A stretch of DNA of 64,000 nucleotides from Cotesia glomerata (GCF_020080835.1 NC_058163.1:20983904-21047903), one strand, 5' to 3'. Counted from the stretch's first letter, positions 1 through 12,267 are shown. The notes: generated from the sequence alone by a model not told the origin. A program made the numbers and translations.

Positions 1-261
1 TTTTTTAATTATTAAAGTAATTATTTGCTCCAAATTTTTATTCTAAAAATTAGTATAAAAAAAAAAATGTTATTTATTGAAGTTAAATTTTTGATTAGAA
101 AATTAAATGAAACATAAAATAATTTATCGCCTTCACATTTGTATTATAAAAATAAAAGTATAAAAATCTAAAAAAAAGAAATTATTTATAATTAATTAAA
201 ATCTAAATTTATAGATTTTATTAATAATATTTATTAGTAATAATTACATATTTGATATATA
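1..261. other. 3' flank of Arp3, AT-rich
   Basis: AT-rich sequence just downstream of the Arp3 stop codon on the minus strand. It probably includes the Arp3 3' UTR. I see no conserved reading frame or RNA gene in it. Confidence 0.5.
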
Positions 262-1067
262 TTAAACAACACTGCGGAACACTGGATTGTAGCGACAAAT
301 TCCTGGTCCATATTCTTGGTAATCTTTTTTCGTATGACAAACCTGGTAGAATTCAGGCCCGCTTGCTAATAGAGCTCCGCCAAACCAAACAGCACAACGT
401 TGCTTATGATGCGTAATAACGCGAACATCAATTGCCGTTGGCTGTAAAAAAAATTATTAAGATTAAATAATAATTATCAGTAATTATAATCATAAAATAA
501 TAATAATAATAATAATACTGTAAAAATGTATTATTATTATCATTTATTTTTTTTTAAATTATCAAGATCAAACAATTATTGTCAATCATTATAATCGTAA
601 TAAAAAAAAAATAATAGTAAACCTGGAAAAATTTTTATTATTGTGTTAATATATGACTCAAAGATCGGTATTTTTTAATTAATAAAGATAGATAGTTATT
701 ATTTTCAGCCGAGGTACCCGATCTAATTCTTAAAGAATGTTCAATTTTTCATTATTATTCTTTCACAAAAATATTGTTTGGTATGAGGACTCATAAAATC
801 AGAGAAAATTTTAGGTGAAAATACAACAATTAAAATTTATTTCAAAAATTTTTGTTAGAAAGTGTGTAAAGATGTAATTTTTAACCCAGTGTAACTTTTT
901 TCGGTAAATGAAAAAATAATTCGGACAACCCAGACCAGGACTCGAACTATCTTTGATAGTATGAGACTTACCGAAAAATATTATGGTGAAAGAATAATAA
1001 TGAAAAATTGAGCATTCTCCAAGAATTAGATCGGGTACCTCGGTTGAAAGTAATATCTACCTTTATT

Positions 1068-1129
<62 letters not shown>

Positions 1130-3818
1130 CATTAGTGTTGACTTCAGCTAAACTGCTATGATCAATGACGATAAGAGACATTATTTAAGGACATTTTGCT
1201 TCTATTGCATTATATATTGTTTTTCTTATTTCTTTTGGTACAAAGCACACTCTGCATAATATAATATCTTATTTTGTATCTTTATATTATATATCCTTGA
1301 ATTATAACATGTATCTTTTGACTGTTAGGGGATTTAGTCCTACAGCCAGCTAATAAATTACATTACACTATGATTAAAAAAAAAAAACAACCTACCGTAA
1401 TATGACCACCACTCAATTTTTCACTAAGCTTCAATCGAGCGTCAACCATTTTTTTGACGTCTCTCTGTAATCTTCTTCCAAAATCTTTGAACATCGTGGA
1501 TCCACCAGACAAGACAATATTTTTGTACAACGGTCTGCGGACATCAATTGGACAATTCTGGATGACATCATCGACTATCTCTCCTAGCGGCGTGGTAAAG
1601 TCAGGATTAGCGAACTCTGGATGAAAGAATATCTCCGGGCCCAAGAATCTTTCATACCCAACATCAACATTGAAGGACTGCTGCGTGATACTATTGACTC
1701 CAGTGTGCTGTTTGAATTTAGTTGGGTCGCTGTCATACTTAGCAAACTCCTTGGCGATATCCGGACATATATAGCAGTACTTCTCCTTGATAGCCTTGGC
1801 AGTCTCCAGAGACTGTTCTGGCGGAATACCAACTTCTCGCTCTCTCAGCAGACTCTGGATGAAGTACGTGATGTCACGTCCGGCGATCGGAATGTGTTTG
1901 ATACAGCTCCCGATTACGAACCCAGAGGCTACGGGAATCACGTGAGTCACTCCGTCTCCGCTGTCGACTACTATTCCTGTTAGCGACCGGTCTTCCACGG
2001 ATTTCGCTGTCCAAGAAGCTGCTAATGCCAGCACTGCTTGCACCGCGATGTACAGACCAGGAACGTTGAAAGACTCGAACATTATTTCGGCCATGTACTC
2101 CCGATTCTCCGGAGTATTTAATGGAGGCTCTGTTAGGAGGAAATAATGGTCTTCTGGCTCTGCTCGGAGGTATTTGAAGATACATTGCTGGAGGAAACGC
2201 TCCATTAGGTCCCAGTCTTCAACTAATCCATGTCTTACTGGATACTGAAAATAAAATTTTATATTTACTTATTGTTTAATAATTTGAGGAATTATATAAA
2301 TTACTAAAATAAATTATTGATCAATAATTTCATTAATTATCTAAACTAGCAACCTTGCAGTCACTATGTGACTGCCGCAACTTGTGAAATATAAATAAAT
2401 AAAATTTTGCTTTATTAAATAATGACTCGTTAAATTGTACTGTACCTTCTTAAATATTAGAGTTTTTAAAGACATAAGCTCATCCCGATGTTCCACTAAT
2501 CAAGAGCTTTCATTTGAGTACCTACATGCATTTTGATATGTATTTCATATATGCATATATATATAATATATATAAATATATGAAAAACTGATGTGGGTAC
2601 TCAAATGAAAGGTCTTGATGAGTGTAACATCAGGATGAGCTTATATCTTAAAAAATGTCAATTGTTCACAAGATACAAGGTCATTTCTTAATAATTGATA
2701 TTTTTAAAAATGTAAGCTTACCCCGATGTTACACTCATCAAGAGCTTTCATTTGAGTACCCACATGCATTTTGATATATTTTTCATATATACAAATATAT
2801 AATATATATAAATATATGAAAAATTGATGTGGGTACTCAAATGAAAGCTCTTGATGAGTGTAACATCGGAATGAGCTTATATCTTTAAAAATGTCAATAG
2901 TTCACAAGATACAAGGTCATTTCTAAATTATATATTTAGATATAGAGCATTTTCGAATGCAGCCTAAATATTTATCATCATGAATTGTCTATTGGTTAGA
3001 ATGATATGAAACCTTGAAAAAGACAACTTCAGGTCAAGATCTTTCTAATGATATCTAATTTAACCATAAAAACCCATTTTGTCATATAAATACACTGGCC
3101 ATAAAATTTTGCTTATTCTCTTAATTATATTGACTATTGCAAATTTTTTAGTAATAAATTTTACAATAAATTCTTGTTTAATAATTTTAATAATTATCTA
3201 AATTATTAAAAATTTTTTAGTAAAAAAAATAAAAATTTTTCCTAAAAAATAAATTAATAAAATATTTTTTAAAAAATGATAATTTTTTTAAATTGACACG
3301 TGAAAATTTTTCAAAGATTATTTTATTAAAAAAAAAAATCCTAAAAATTGACAGCTGTCTTCTGATTTAATTTTCATTAAATTTCCACTAACCATAAATA
3401 AATAACTCCTAAAAATTAACACACAACAGCTTAAAAAATAACTATGAAACCTTTAAACCACTAAAAATACCTTAATCGAATAACCAGGTGAATTAAAAGC
3501 TTCATATCCAATATAAAAATCTAAATCTTCAACACCCTTGGTCACTCTTCTGGCCGAGTTATCTCCAACTTTGGCAGTTTCTTTAATTGAAATGGCTGAA
3601 GGGATTGTCAGCTGGGGATCCCTGTTACCAGCAAAGCCCAGTTTTGTGTACCTACAATAATAAAATAACAAATTTAAAAAAAAATACACACACTTGGTAA
3701 ACAATAGCAACAATCCACTTATTAATAACAATGAGTAATAGAAACAAGTGAACAGTAAATAACCAGCAACTCACCCGGTTCCAACATCAATTACACACGC
3801 TGGTGGGTGACCCAGCAT
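262..3818 (-). CDS. Arp3: Actin-related protein 3 (Arp2/3 complex subunit)
   Basis: Four coding exons on the minus strand: 3818-3775, 3651-3471, 2244-1396 and 441-262. All junctions are GT/AG and the phases agree, giving 417 residues, about the length of known Arp3 (~418). The product starts MLGHPPACVIDVGTGYTKLG, the actin-fold phosphate-1 loop. It continues with the Arp3-type stretches VRHGLVEDWDLMERF, AEPEDHYFLLTEPPLNTPEN and SGGSTMFKDFGRRLQRD (phosphate-2 and adenosine region), and ends with KKDYQEYGPGICRYNPVF. Arp3 is the ATP-binding core subunit of the Arp2/3 complex, which nucleates branched actin filaments at the cell cortex. It is head-to-head with Mvd, 708 bp apart. Introns 2 and 3 hold repeats, including a Helitron-like copy at 2346-3133 and a foldback at 675-1065. 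No broken codon was seen. Confidence 0.96.
675..1065. mobile_element. Foldback/MITE-like element enclosing a tRNA-like stretch
   Basis: Ends are inverted repeats. The left side around 705-775 (cgaggtacccgatctaattc and the following Ttcttaaagaatgttcaa-like run) is matched by the reverse complement around 965-1045. The centre (about 905-965, read on the minus strand) has TTCGAGTCCTGGTCTGGGT followed by a T-rich run and TTACCGAAAAA. That closely matches the tRNA-derived element near 53.7 kb. It lies in the last intron of Arp3. Boundaries are approximate. Confidence 0.6.
1076..1129. repeat. (ATT)n microsatellite
   Basis: Uninterrupted ATT/TTA trinucleotide tract in the last Arp3 intron, directly beside the right end of the foldback element. 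Confidence 0.9.
2346..3133 (-). mobile_element. Non-autonomous Helitron-like element, copy 1 (two palindromic units)
   Basis: Read on the minus strand, the 3' end has a hairpin (GCAGTCAC-ATA-GTGACTGC), a 7-nt spacer and CTAG followed by T, the Helitron 3' signature. The 5' end is TC, then A/T-rich sequence, then TTAAGAGAATAAGCAAAATTTT. The inside holds two long palindromic units (about 2460-2690 and 2700-2930) whose arms contain GAGTACCCACAT and its complement ATGTGGGTACTC. It sits in Arp3 intron 2. No Rep/helicase coding is present. Confidence 0.72.
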
Positions 3819-4526
3819 CTTAAACTTAGTATTTTATTGAGCACTCGGACTAACTAAATAGTCAATAAATTATCCTCAGGATTTTGAGCAAAAGGTTTTT
3901 ATTTTTACAAATGTTTATTTATTGTTTAACTGTCATCAGCTTTCAGAGAAAAATTATTGCACTGCCGCGCCTTCGAAAAAAATCTCGGTGACAAGGCGAG
4001 AGAGAGTGCAATTACCGGCTATACTTTAGTCATACTTACACTTACATTTAATATACATGTGAACAACTTACGTATACTATATATGTATATTTGTTATCAT
4101 TTTTTGTTATCATTACGAGCACGTTTTTTACTGATAAATTAAAAAATAACTCCGTTTGTCGAATAGGTTTTTTAAAATGTAATTATTGATATAGTTTCTT
4201 TAATTTTTTATATTAAATTTAAATATAAAAAATATATAGTGTGATTCTTTGGTTAAAAATAAAGATAGCGCGCTTACCGACCGGGAAAAAAAATAAAAAA
4301 ATAGACAGTCTGTCTTTGTTACACTTGTGTATTTACTTAATGGAAAATACGTGTAAATAAATGTACATCATAGGTATTTATAATATGTATTTTAATGTCA
4401 AGTTTTAAATTAGTATTACAATGGATACGTGAAGAGAAATCAAAACGTCAGCAGATTTTTATGCTTTCGTTGTCACACTTTCAGTCCAAGTTTCAAGTTT
4501 GACGTTTCTATATTTTGTTAATAAAT
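3819..4526. promoter_or_regulatory. Bidirectional Arp3/Mvd promoter region
   Basis: The 708-bp gap between the Arp3 ATG (minus) and Mvd ATG (plus) must hold both promoters and both 5' UTRs. I see no certain core motif. The part from about 4035 rightwards, with Mvd exons 1-2, is repeated in inverted orientation at 57.3-59.9 kb. Confidence 0.7.
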
Positions 4527-7500
4527 ATGAATAACAATAATATTGTTACTTGTATAGCTCCTGTTAATATTGCAGTTATTAAATATTGTAAGTATATTTA
4601 ATTAAATATTTTTTTTATTTTTGGTAATTTTTATTTTTTTTATTTTTAGGGGGGAAGAGAGATGATGATCTGATTTTACCTGTCAATGATTCTATCAGCT
4701 TGTCCTTAGACACTAAACAGGTATTCTGTAATTTTATTTATTGTTAATTAATTGTTTTTTTATTTTATTTTAATAACTGATTATTTCTTCAGTTATGCAC
4801 GAAGACTACTGTGATGGCTAGTCCTAATTTTAAGGAGGATAAAATTTGGTTGAATGGCAGGTAAATTTTCATATTTTAATTTAAATCCTTAAAAAAGAAT
4901 TAAGATGAAAATTAAGTTAGCCGCCATCTGAAAATTTCTGTAATTTATTTTATTGAAAAATTATAAAAAAAAAAAATTAAAAGAAAAAATTTCACATGTA
5001 GAAAGTTCAAAAAACTATATGTGAAATTTTTACAAAAATTATGTTTAGTTTTAATTTAATTAATAACCGAAAAGTCAAAAATTGTTTCATTTTTAAAAAA
5101 CTTGAAAAATTGTAAGTGCAGTTTTTAAAAAATATTTTTTTGTTCTAATTTAATTAATGAAAAAAAAAATAAAAAAGTTAAAAACGTCGGCTAACTTTAG
5201 TATTATATAGCAGATATTTAATAACAAATAAATTATGGCAACAAAAAAAATTGACATGTGAAAATTTTGATTAAAAAAAAAATTTTCTAAAAAATTTGTT
5301 AAAAAGAGCGGTTTATAGTTGATTTTCAAACGTGTTTTTCTCATGTATGTGATAAAATTTCGAAAAAAAACGCTTCGCTCTTCGATAGATAATTAAATTA
5401 TCTATCGAAGAGCGAAGCCCTTTTTTGGAAAATTTTCATTTATTTATGCATAAAATGCGTTTTAAGATTCCATTTGTTGTACAAGTATGACAGAGATACT
5501 TTCGTTTGTCCAATAGAGGGTAAGAGAGAGGAAAAATGTAAACCCTTCTTAAATGATCTGATGATTTCAATACTAATTAGTTTATCAGACACCAGGCTCG
5601 TATATTATATGATGCAAGATCTGCGCTCTTAAATGACTTATAAGTTGTAATAACTTACTTAAATTTGAACAATACAATCTTGTTACTAATTATCAAAACA
5701 ATTGCTTAGACCTATTACTGGCAACTGCCCTAGTGGCTATATAACAACATCACTTGGCAAATTAGCAACTAAATGGCGTTAATTATTCGCAATTGTTATA
5801 ATTATTATTATTTATGTCAATCTTGTTATATGTTATCAATTTTTTAGATACCAACTATTGTAACTATTTACCCTGTTAATGGCTTAAACTTTTGGGTTTG
5901 TTTATTTAAAAATAAATAAATAAAATTAAAAAATGATCAAATAGTTGCCAGTTGAATATAATAAAATAAAAATATATTAGGTGAAATTTTTTTACATAAT
6001 AAAAAATATTAATTGATAATTTTATTAAGAATTAATTATTATTTTTTTTTAGAGAAGAATCAATGAATAATAAAAGACTCCAAAATTGTTTACAAAGGAG
6101 TAAGTAAATTAAATAAATTTAATTTTGAATTTTAAAAATTACTCCAATTAAAATTTATCAAAAAATTCTAATCTGTTAATTTTTTTTTTATTAAATTAGT
6201 AAAAAGCAAAGTGACCTTGACAAACGAGATGGAATTATGGAAAATTCACATTTGTTCAAACAACAATTTTCCAACTGCGGCCGGTCTCGCGTCAAGCGCA
6301 GCTGGCTATGCTTGTCTGACAGCAGCACTAGCCAAATTGTACAATTACACTGAAAATATCAGCGAAATTGCTAGAACTGGATCAGGATCAGCATGCAGAA
6401 GCGTCTTTGGCGGCTTCGTCAGGTGGTACATGGGCTCTGAGCCAACTGGAGTTGACAGTATCTCTAAGCAAATAGCTCCAGCTTCCCATTGGCCCGAGAT
6501 GAGAGTTATCATTTTAGTGGTAATTAATACTTTTAATTCCTAAGCACAAAACTTATGTACATAATATAAGTAATTAAAAAAAAAATTACATTATATATTT
6601 GCAGGTAAATGATTCAAGTAAAAAAATTTCCAGCGCAGTAGGAATGAAGCGATGTGTCCAAACATCAGAGTTGTTAAAGTACCGCGCTGAAGTTTGTGTT
6701 CCTAAGAGAGTCGAGTTGATGCAAAAAGCTATTATTAATAAAAATTATCAGCAATTTGCAGAGTTGACTATGAAAGATTCGAATCAAATGCACGCAGTGT
6801 GTCTTGACGCGTATCCGTCTTTCAATTACCTCACTGATGTTTCTCACGCAATTATTGATTTAATTAATTCTTACAATGAAGTTAGTAATACTATTAAAGT
6901 AAGTAATTGAAATTTTTTTAATTATTATTTATAAGTATAATTAATCGAGATATTTTATAATTTTCAGAATTTTTTTAACAAATAAATTATTGCAAAAAAA
7001 ATTTATTTAAAAAAATTATAAATACAATTTTTTAAAAATGATTTAAATAATCATTAACTAGCAACCTTGCAGTCACTATATGACTGTCGTAACTTGTGAA
7101 CTATAAGTAAATAAAATTTTACTTTATTAAATAATGACTTTTGTTAAATTGCACTGTACTTTTTTAACTATTGACATTTTTAGAGATATAAGCTCATCTC
7201 GATGTTACACTCATCAAGAGCTTTTATTTGAGTACCCACATGCATTTTGATATATTTTTCATCTATACATATATATAATATATGTTAATATATGAAAAAT
7301 TGATGTGGATACTCAAATTAAAGGTCTTGATGAGTTTAACATCGGGATGAGCTTATATCTTTAAAAATGTTAATAGTTCACAAGATAAAAGGTCATTTTT
7401 CAATTATTGACATTTTTTAAGATATAAACTCATTTCGATGTTATACTCATCGAGACCTTTCATTTAAGTACCCACATGGAATTTTTCATATATTTCATAT

Positions 7501-7732
7501 ATATGGTATTTGTGAAATATATAAATATATAAAATATATAAAAATTGATGTGGGTACTCAAATGAAAGGTCTTGATGAGTGTAATATCGGAATGAGCTTA
7601 TATTTTTAAAAATGTCAATAGTTCACAAGATAAAAGGTCATTTTTTAATTATTGACATTTTTTAAGATATAAACTCATTTCGATGTTATACTCATCAAGA
7701 CTTTTCATTCAAGTACCCACATGGCTTTTTTA

Positions 7733-7789
<57 letters not shown>

Positions 7790-8546
7790 TTGTGAAATAT
7801 ATAAATATATAAAATATATGAAAAATTGATATGGGTACTGAAATGAAAGGTCTCGATGAGGGTAATGTCATGATGAGCTTATATCTTTAAAAATATCAAT
7901 AGTTCACAAGATACAAGGTCATTTCTTAATTATGTATCTAGAGACAGAGAATTTTCGAATGCAGCCTAAATACTTATCATAATAAATTAACTATCAGTAT
8001 GAATGATATGAAATCTTGAAAAGGCACAACTCCAGGTCAAGAACTTTCTAATGATACCTAATTTAACCATAAAAACCCATTTTATCATATGAATACACTG
8101 GCCACAAAATTTTTCTTATTCTCTTAATAATGTAGATTATTGTTGTATTTTTTTACAGGTCGCGTATACAAATGACGCAGGTCCAAATACTGTTTTATAC
8201 CTTTTAGAAGAAAACGTTCCTCAAGTTCTTGGCCTTATAGATCATTTCTTCCCTTCTACTGGGAAAGATGATTACAAAAGAGGGGATTTCCCGATTAGTA
8301 TTCCTCCATCGAAGGTACTGAGTATTTTATTTTATTTTCTTTTTATTTATTTTTCTTGGAAAAATTCATTCATCTCTAAAACGTAAATCTTTATCCTAAC
8401 AGGATTTAGTAGAAAAATTGAATTGTAAAAAGCACCAAGGATCTATAAAAAGTATAATTTACACCCGAGTCGGTGAAGGTCCCACGTATCTTGATGATCC
8501 CAGCGAGCATCTGTTGAATAATTCCGGACTTCCGAAAGGCCTTTAA
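4527..8546 (+). CDS. Mvd: Diphosphomevalonate decarboxylase
   Basis: Eight exons: 4527-4587, 4650-4720, 4793-4860, 6053-6099, 6200-6519, 6605-6898, 8159-8314 and 8403-8546. Phases join cleanly to give 386 residues. The enzyme is a GHMP-fold, ATP-dependent decarboxylase that converts mevalonate 5-diphosphate to isopentenyl diphosphate in the cytosol. In insects this pathway feeds juvenile hormone, prenylation and dolichol rather than sterols. Visible signatures are APVNIAVIKYWGKRDDDLILP at the N-terminus (given here as its core, IAVIKYWGKRD), the ATP loop NNFPTAAGLASSAAGY from about residue 103, SGSACRSVFGGFV with the conserved Arg, and AYTNDAGPN with the catalytic Asp. The start follows an in-frame TAA and matches family N-termini. 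The long sixth intron is mostly a Helitron-like copy. A partial inverted copy of its 5' end lies at 57.3-59.9 kb. Confidence 0.96.
4907..5212. repeat. AT-rich dispersed repeat with GTTAGCCG / CGGCTAAC ends
   Basis: Starts with AAATTAAGTTAGCCGCCAT and ends with ACGTCGGCTAACTTTAGTATTAT, so the ends are inverted. The inside is almost only A and T, with GCA-containing islands. The same ends recur near 8984-9186, 10298-10697, 11600, 12150 and 39117-39277. Probably an old MITE family. It lies in Mvd intron 3. Confidence 0.6.
5296..5418. repeat. Repeat ending in a 22-bp-arm perfect palindrome
   Basis: Positions 5372-5393 and 5397-5418 are perfect inverted arms of 22 bp (starting GCTTCGCTCTTCGATAG) around a TAA spacer. 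The sequence to the left, 5296-5371, recurs inverted at about 53441-53545, where only one palindrome arm remains. This suggests a mobile element end or a head-to-head junction. It lies in Mvd intron 3. Confidence 0.7.
5780..5935. repeat. Repeat 3' end with ATAAATAAATAAA tail
   Basis: CCCTGTTAATGG, then GGGTTTGTTTAT and an AAATAAATAAATAAAA tail near 5870-5930. A related stretch lies at 37100-37147. A simple-repeat tail on a conserved end suggests a non-LTR retrotransposon remnant, but no coding remains. Confidence 0.35.
7058..8136 (-). mobile_element. Non-autonomous Helitron-like element, copy 2 (three palindromic units)
   Basis: This is the clearest copy for termini. On the minus strand it begins A|TCTACATTATTAAGAG and ends hairpin-AAGGTTG-CTAG|T, so it sits exactly between A and T as Helitrons do. 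It has three internal palindromic units (about 7180-7400, 7400-7640 and 7640-7930). The third contains a pure (AT)n run at 7740-7784. It fills most of Mvd intron 6 and ends 22 bp before exon 7. Confidence 0.78.
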
Positions 8547-9645
8547 AAATAGGACCACATTGTTACGTTTTTTATAATAATAAATGTATACTAATTTTTT
8601 TACTGAGGATTTTATACGGGTTTTTATAAATATATATAATAAATTGTTTTCATTATTTGTAAAATTCATATTCTATTACCTCTGACAGTTTTTAAAAGAG
8701 CTTTTTATTGTAATTTTATTTATCTAACTTTAACAGAAAAATTAATATCAGTATTTTAAAATAAATAATTTATTTAATTAATAAAAAAAAAAATTCTGGC
8801 TTATCAGAAAAAAAAATTACACTTACATGTTACATGTGTTGAATAAAACATTTCAAGATATTTATAAATTCATTTATAGACTAAGAAAAGTAAGATTGCA
8901 AATTGACAGCTGAGATAAATAGTAAGTAAATAATAATAATTTAAAAATTTTAATTGAATAAGTTCATGAAAAATTATTATAATACTAAAGTTAGCCGACA
9001 TTTTAAATTTTTTGATTTTTTTTCAATAATTAAATTAGAACAAAAAAACATTTTTTAAAAATTGCACTTTTTTGCAGAAAAATTGCAGTTTTTCAAGTTG
9101 TTTACAAATGACATTTTTTTTTATTTTTTTGTAATAATTTTTTCAACAAAAAAAAATTCTAAAAATTTTCTGATGTTGGCTAACTTAATTATCATAAAAT
9201 TATTAATTAAAACTCAGATATTAAAATGACATTAAAGCTAGCAGTCACTTAATCATTTTTTAATTTTTTAAAAATTTAAAAAATTGCATTTTTTATTTTT
9301 TAAAATTTCTACGTCAATTTTTTTTTCTACATTTTTTTTTGCCATAATTTATTTGTTAAAAAAATTCTTAAAATTATCAATTATCTGCTAAATTAATTTT
9401 CATTAAAATATAAATTTCTTTTTATAAAAAAATTATTGAGACAAGTTAGCTGACAGCTGTCAATTTTAAAAATTTCCATAAATCAATTGTAATAAAAAAA
9501 ATGCTTTAAAAATTTCCACTAATAATTTTTTTTTAATTTTCACGTGTAGAATTTTTTAATTACATTTTTTTCATAATGTATGTGTGATAAATGATAAAAA
9601 TTAATGTATTAATTTTAGGTTATAAAAATTTGTTAAATAATCAAA
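8547..9645. other. Mvd to thioesterase intergenic region
   Basis: No gene is seen. The stretch holds the Mvd 3' UTR and two AT-rich repeat copies: 8984-9186, with TTAGCCGAC / GTTGGCTAAC ends, and 9231-9410, with AAAGCTAGCAGTCACTTAA at its left end. The right end should contain the thioesterase promoter. Confidence 0.6.
8579..8584 (+). terminator. Probable Mvd polyadenylation signal
   Basis: AATAAA lies 33 bp after the Mvd stop codon in the sense orientation. In AT-rich DNA such hexamers are common by chance, but its position fits a short 3' UTR. Confidence 0.5.
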
Positions 9646-11187
9646 ATGGCATCCCGCGGTCTGGAGTTAGTAAAAACCGCAATTGAGAAAACTTTAAAAA
9701 CAAAAACATGGGGTTCATTCTTAAAAAATGTAACTTGCAATTATTAATTATTAATTATAAATTATTTATGAATAATAATAAATGATCAGTTATGATGATT
9801 AATTTCACAATGAATTGCAGCTTGAAGTTCTATCAGCTGATAAAGGTAATTGCACTGCGGAATTTACTGTTCAAGAAGAGCAACTAAACTACGGAGGTAG
9901 TCTTCACGGTGGTTGCACATGCAGCCTCGTTGACAGTGTATCGACCTACGCGTTGATGACACACGCTAAGAATCCTCATCCTGGTGTCTCTGTTGATTTG
10001 CACGTCTCGTAAGTACTAAATCAATATATATTTTGTTTTGTTAGGTAGGTATAATTATACACTCCAGGTCATAAATTAAATTTTAAAAATTCTGAAGAAT
10101 ATTTTGCTCTGATAAATTGCAAGCAATTTAGTTTTACATGTATTTAAAATAATTACTGTAATTTACTGAAACAAAATATTTATGTAGAAATTTTTATTTT
10201 TTTATGATCTTGAAGTTAACTGACAGCTGTCAATTTTTTTGATTTTTACAATCAATAAATTTATATAAAAAAAAAAAGACATTGAAGTTAACCAATAATT
10301 CTAAAGTTAGCCGATATCATTAATTTTTTAAGTTATTTTTTAATTACTAAATTAGAACTAAATAATATTTTTAAAAAATTGCACTTATAGTTTTTCAAGT
10401 TTTTTACAAATGAAATTTAAAAAAATTTTTTTGTAATAACTTTTTTAATAAAAAAAAAAATTCTAAAAATTTTTAGATGTCAGCTAACTATGAAAATTAA
10501 GTTAGTCGACACTTAAAAAATTTAAGAATTGTTTTTTATCGAAAAAATTGTTACAAAAAAATAAAAAGAAAAATTTCATTTGTAGAAAACTTGAAAAACT
10601 ATAAGTACAATTTTTTAAAAATATTTTTTAATTCTAATTTAATAAATGAAAAATAATCAAAAAATTAAAAACGTTGGCTAACTTTAGTATTATCGGGTAA
10701 TTTAACTTTCATAGTTTTAACTGACGTTATAATTTTTTTATAATTTTATAACAATTCAATTATTATGAAAAAATTCCACGTGTAAAAATTACAAAAAATT
10801 ATTAGTCGAAATTTTTTATTGTACTTGATTTGTTATAAAAATTTTTAAAATTGAGAGCTGTTAGCTAACTTTAGTAATATAAAAAAATTCCACCTGTATA
10901 AATTAAAAAAAATTACAAGTTCAAACTTTTTGAAAATAATTTTTTTTTATAAAAACAAAAATTGACAACTATCAGCTGATTTCAGTATCATAATTTTTTT
11001 ATTAACAAAACTCGATTTTTCCATCAGGTTTATAAAAGCAGCGCTGCCCGGTGAAGTGATAACAATAGAAGCTAAAACCAAAAAACTCGGCCGCACTTTA
11101 GCCTTCCTGGATGTTGAAATATTCAAGAAGAAAGATGGCTCGCTGATTGCTCGAGGATCTCACACTAAATTCGTGGGATTTGATTAA
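9646..11187 (+). CDS. Acot13: Acyl-CoA thioesterase 13-like hotdog protein (THEM2 family)
   Basis: Three exons, 9646-9729, 9821-10008 and 11028-11187, give 143 residues, close to the ~140 of ACOT13/THEM2. The family forms hotdog-fold tetramers that hydrolyse medium- to long-chain acyl-CoA at mitochondria and in the cytosol. The active-site segment reads LNYGGSLHGGCTCSLVDSVS, with the family Asn (N51), His-Gly-Gly (57-59) and Asp (D66) in place. The C-terminal strand KLGRTLAFLDVEIF and the end GSHTKFVGFD also match. The short first exon (MASRGLELVKTAIEK) is less conserved, but its phase is right and it has the only nearby ATG. Intron 2 is about 1 kb of AT-rich repeats. Confidence 0.9.
10298..10697. 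repeat. Two abutting copies of the GTTAGCCG/CGGCTAAC AT-rich repeat
   Basis: One unit runs from TAAAGTTAGCCGATAT (10298) to GATGTCAGCTAACT (10490). A second, oppositely oriented unit follows to CGTTGGCTAACTTTAGTATTAT (10697). Both lie in the thioesterase intron 2. The inverted pair could fold on itself. Confidence 0.55.
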
Positions 11188-12267
11188 AAATATAAATAAT
11201 TAAATTAGTACTCAGTGATTTTTAATTAAGCAAGTTGACTATTTATAAATTTATTATATACAATGCGGTACAATTGCAAGCATAGCTGCCGGGTTGAACA
11301 TTTATTTACAAAAAATTAAAAAAAACTATAAAGTTACGACTGAATTAATAATTTATATAATATATTTCAATTATTATTTAAACCAGTGATAAAAAATATT
11401 GTTTAATTAATTTTTCTTTTAAAAATTAATTTTCTTCAATAATAGACACCAAAAAATATTTCTTTATATTTTTTACATTATAATTTTTTAAAAACAATTA
11501 AAATTGATAGCCGAGATCTAAAAATTTTTAGATTTTTTTTACTACAAAAATAATAAAAAATATTCTTTAATTATAAGTAAATAATTAAAAAATTAAAAAC
11601 GTCGGCTAACTAATATTAATAAAAAAATTGTCTATTAATATCATTTACAAAAAATTAAAAAAAAAACTATAAAGTTACGACTGAATCAATAATTTATATA
11701 ATATATTTCAATAATTATTTAAACTAAGGTAAAACACCCAGTTATTGACACTGGCCTAGTTGTTTGACACTTGCAATTTTATTCTGATTAAAAAGATAAA
11801 ATGTTCTCAAAAAACCAATTATCTTAAAATTTATAATTCAAAAATGATATTTATTAATTTATCAGAGTTAATTTGTTTTTTTTTTTTTTTTAATTAAAAT
11901 AAAATTGCAAGTGTCAATAATTAGGCCAGTGTCAATAACTCAGTTTTTTATCTTAATGATAAAAAATATTGTTTAATTCATTTGTTTTTTAAAAATTAAT
12001 TTTCTTCAATTATAGACACAAAAAAATATTTCTTTATATTTTTTACAATATTTTAATTAAAAAAAAAAAAAAAAAGTTAAATTAAGATAGCCGAAATCTA
12101 AAAATTTTTAGATTTTTTTTTACTACAAAAATAATTAAAAACGTCGGCTAACTTTAGTATTATTAAAAAAAAATTGTCTATTTGTATCACTGATTAAAAA
12201 ATCGCTCATTATTTAATTGCATTAGTTAAGCGTAAACTATCAACAGTAATTAAAAAAATCTAAATAA
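11188..12267. other. Convergent intergenic region between thioesterase and Pxn
   Basis: The two genes point toward each other, so this holds both 3' UTRs. A segment near 11300-11400 (aaactataaagttacgactgaat) recurs near 11660-11700, flanking the small TA-type element at 11727-11953. This suggests a local tandem duplication. No gene is seen. Confidence 0.6.
11727..11953. mobile_element. TA-flanked MITE, AGGTAAAAGACCC family, copy A
   Basis: Inverted ends AGGTAAAACACCCAGTTATT and the complement of AATAACTCAGTTTTTTATCT, flanked by TA on both sides. The inner parts of the arms include GACACTGGCCTAGTT and GCAATTTTAT. Related copies are at 29086-29900, 33215-33430 and, more distantly, 41781-43511. 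The TA duplication suggests a Tc1/mariner-type transposase in trans. Confidence 0.72.

Noticed and set aside
1621..1983. 120-codon plus-strand frame over Arp3 exon 3
   Set aside because: Antisense shadow of a strongly conserved Arp3 exon; no family features.
7740..7784. (AT)n tract as a separate functional site
   Set aside because: It is the expanded loop centre of a Helitron-like palindromic unit; similar shorter AT centres occur in all units.
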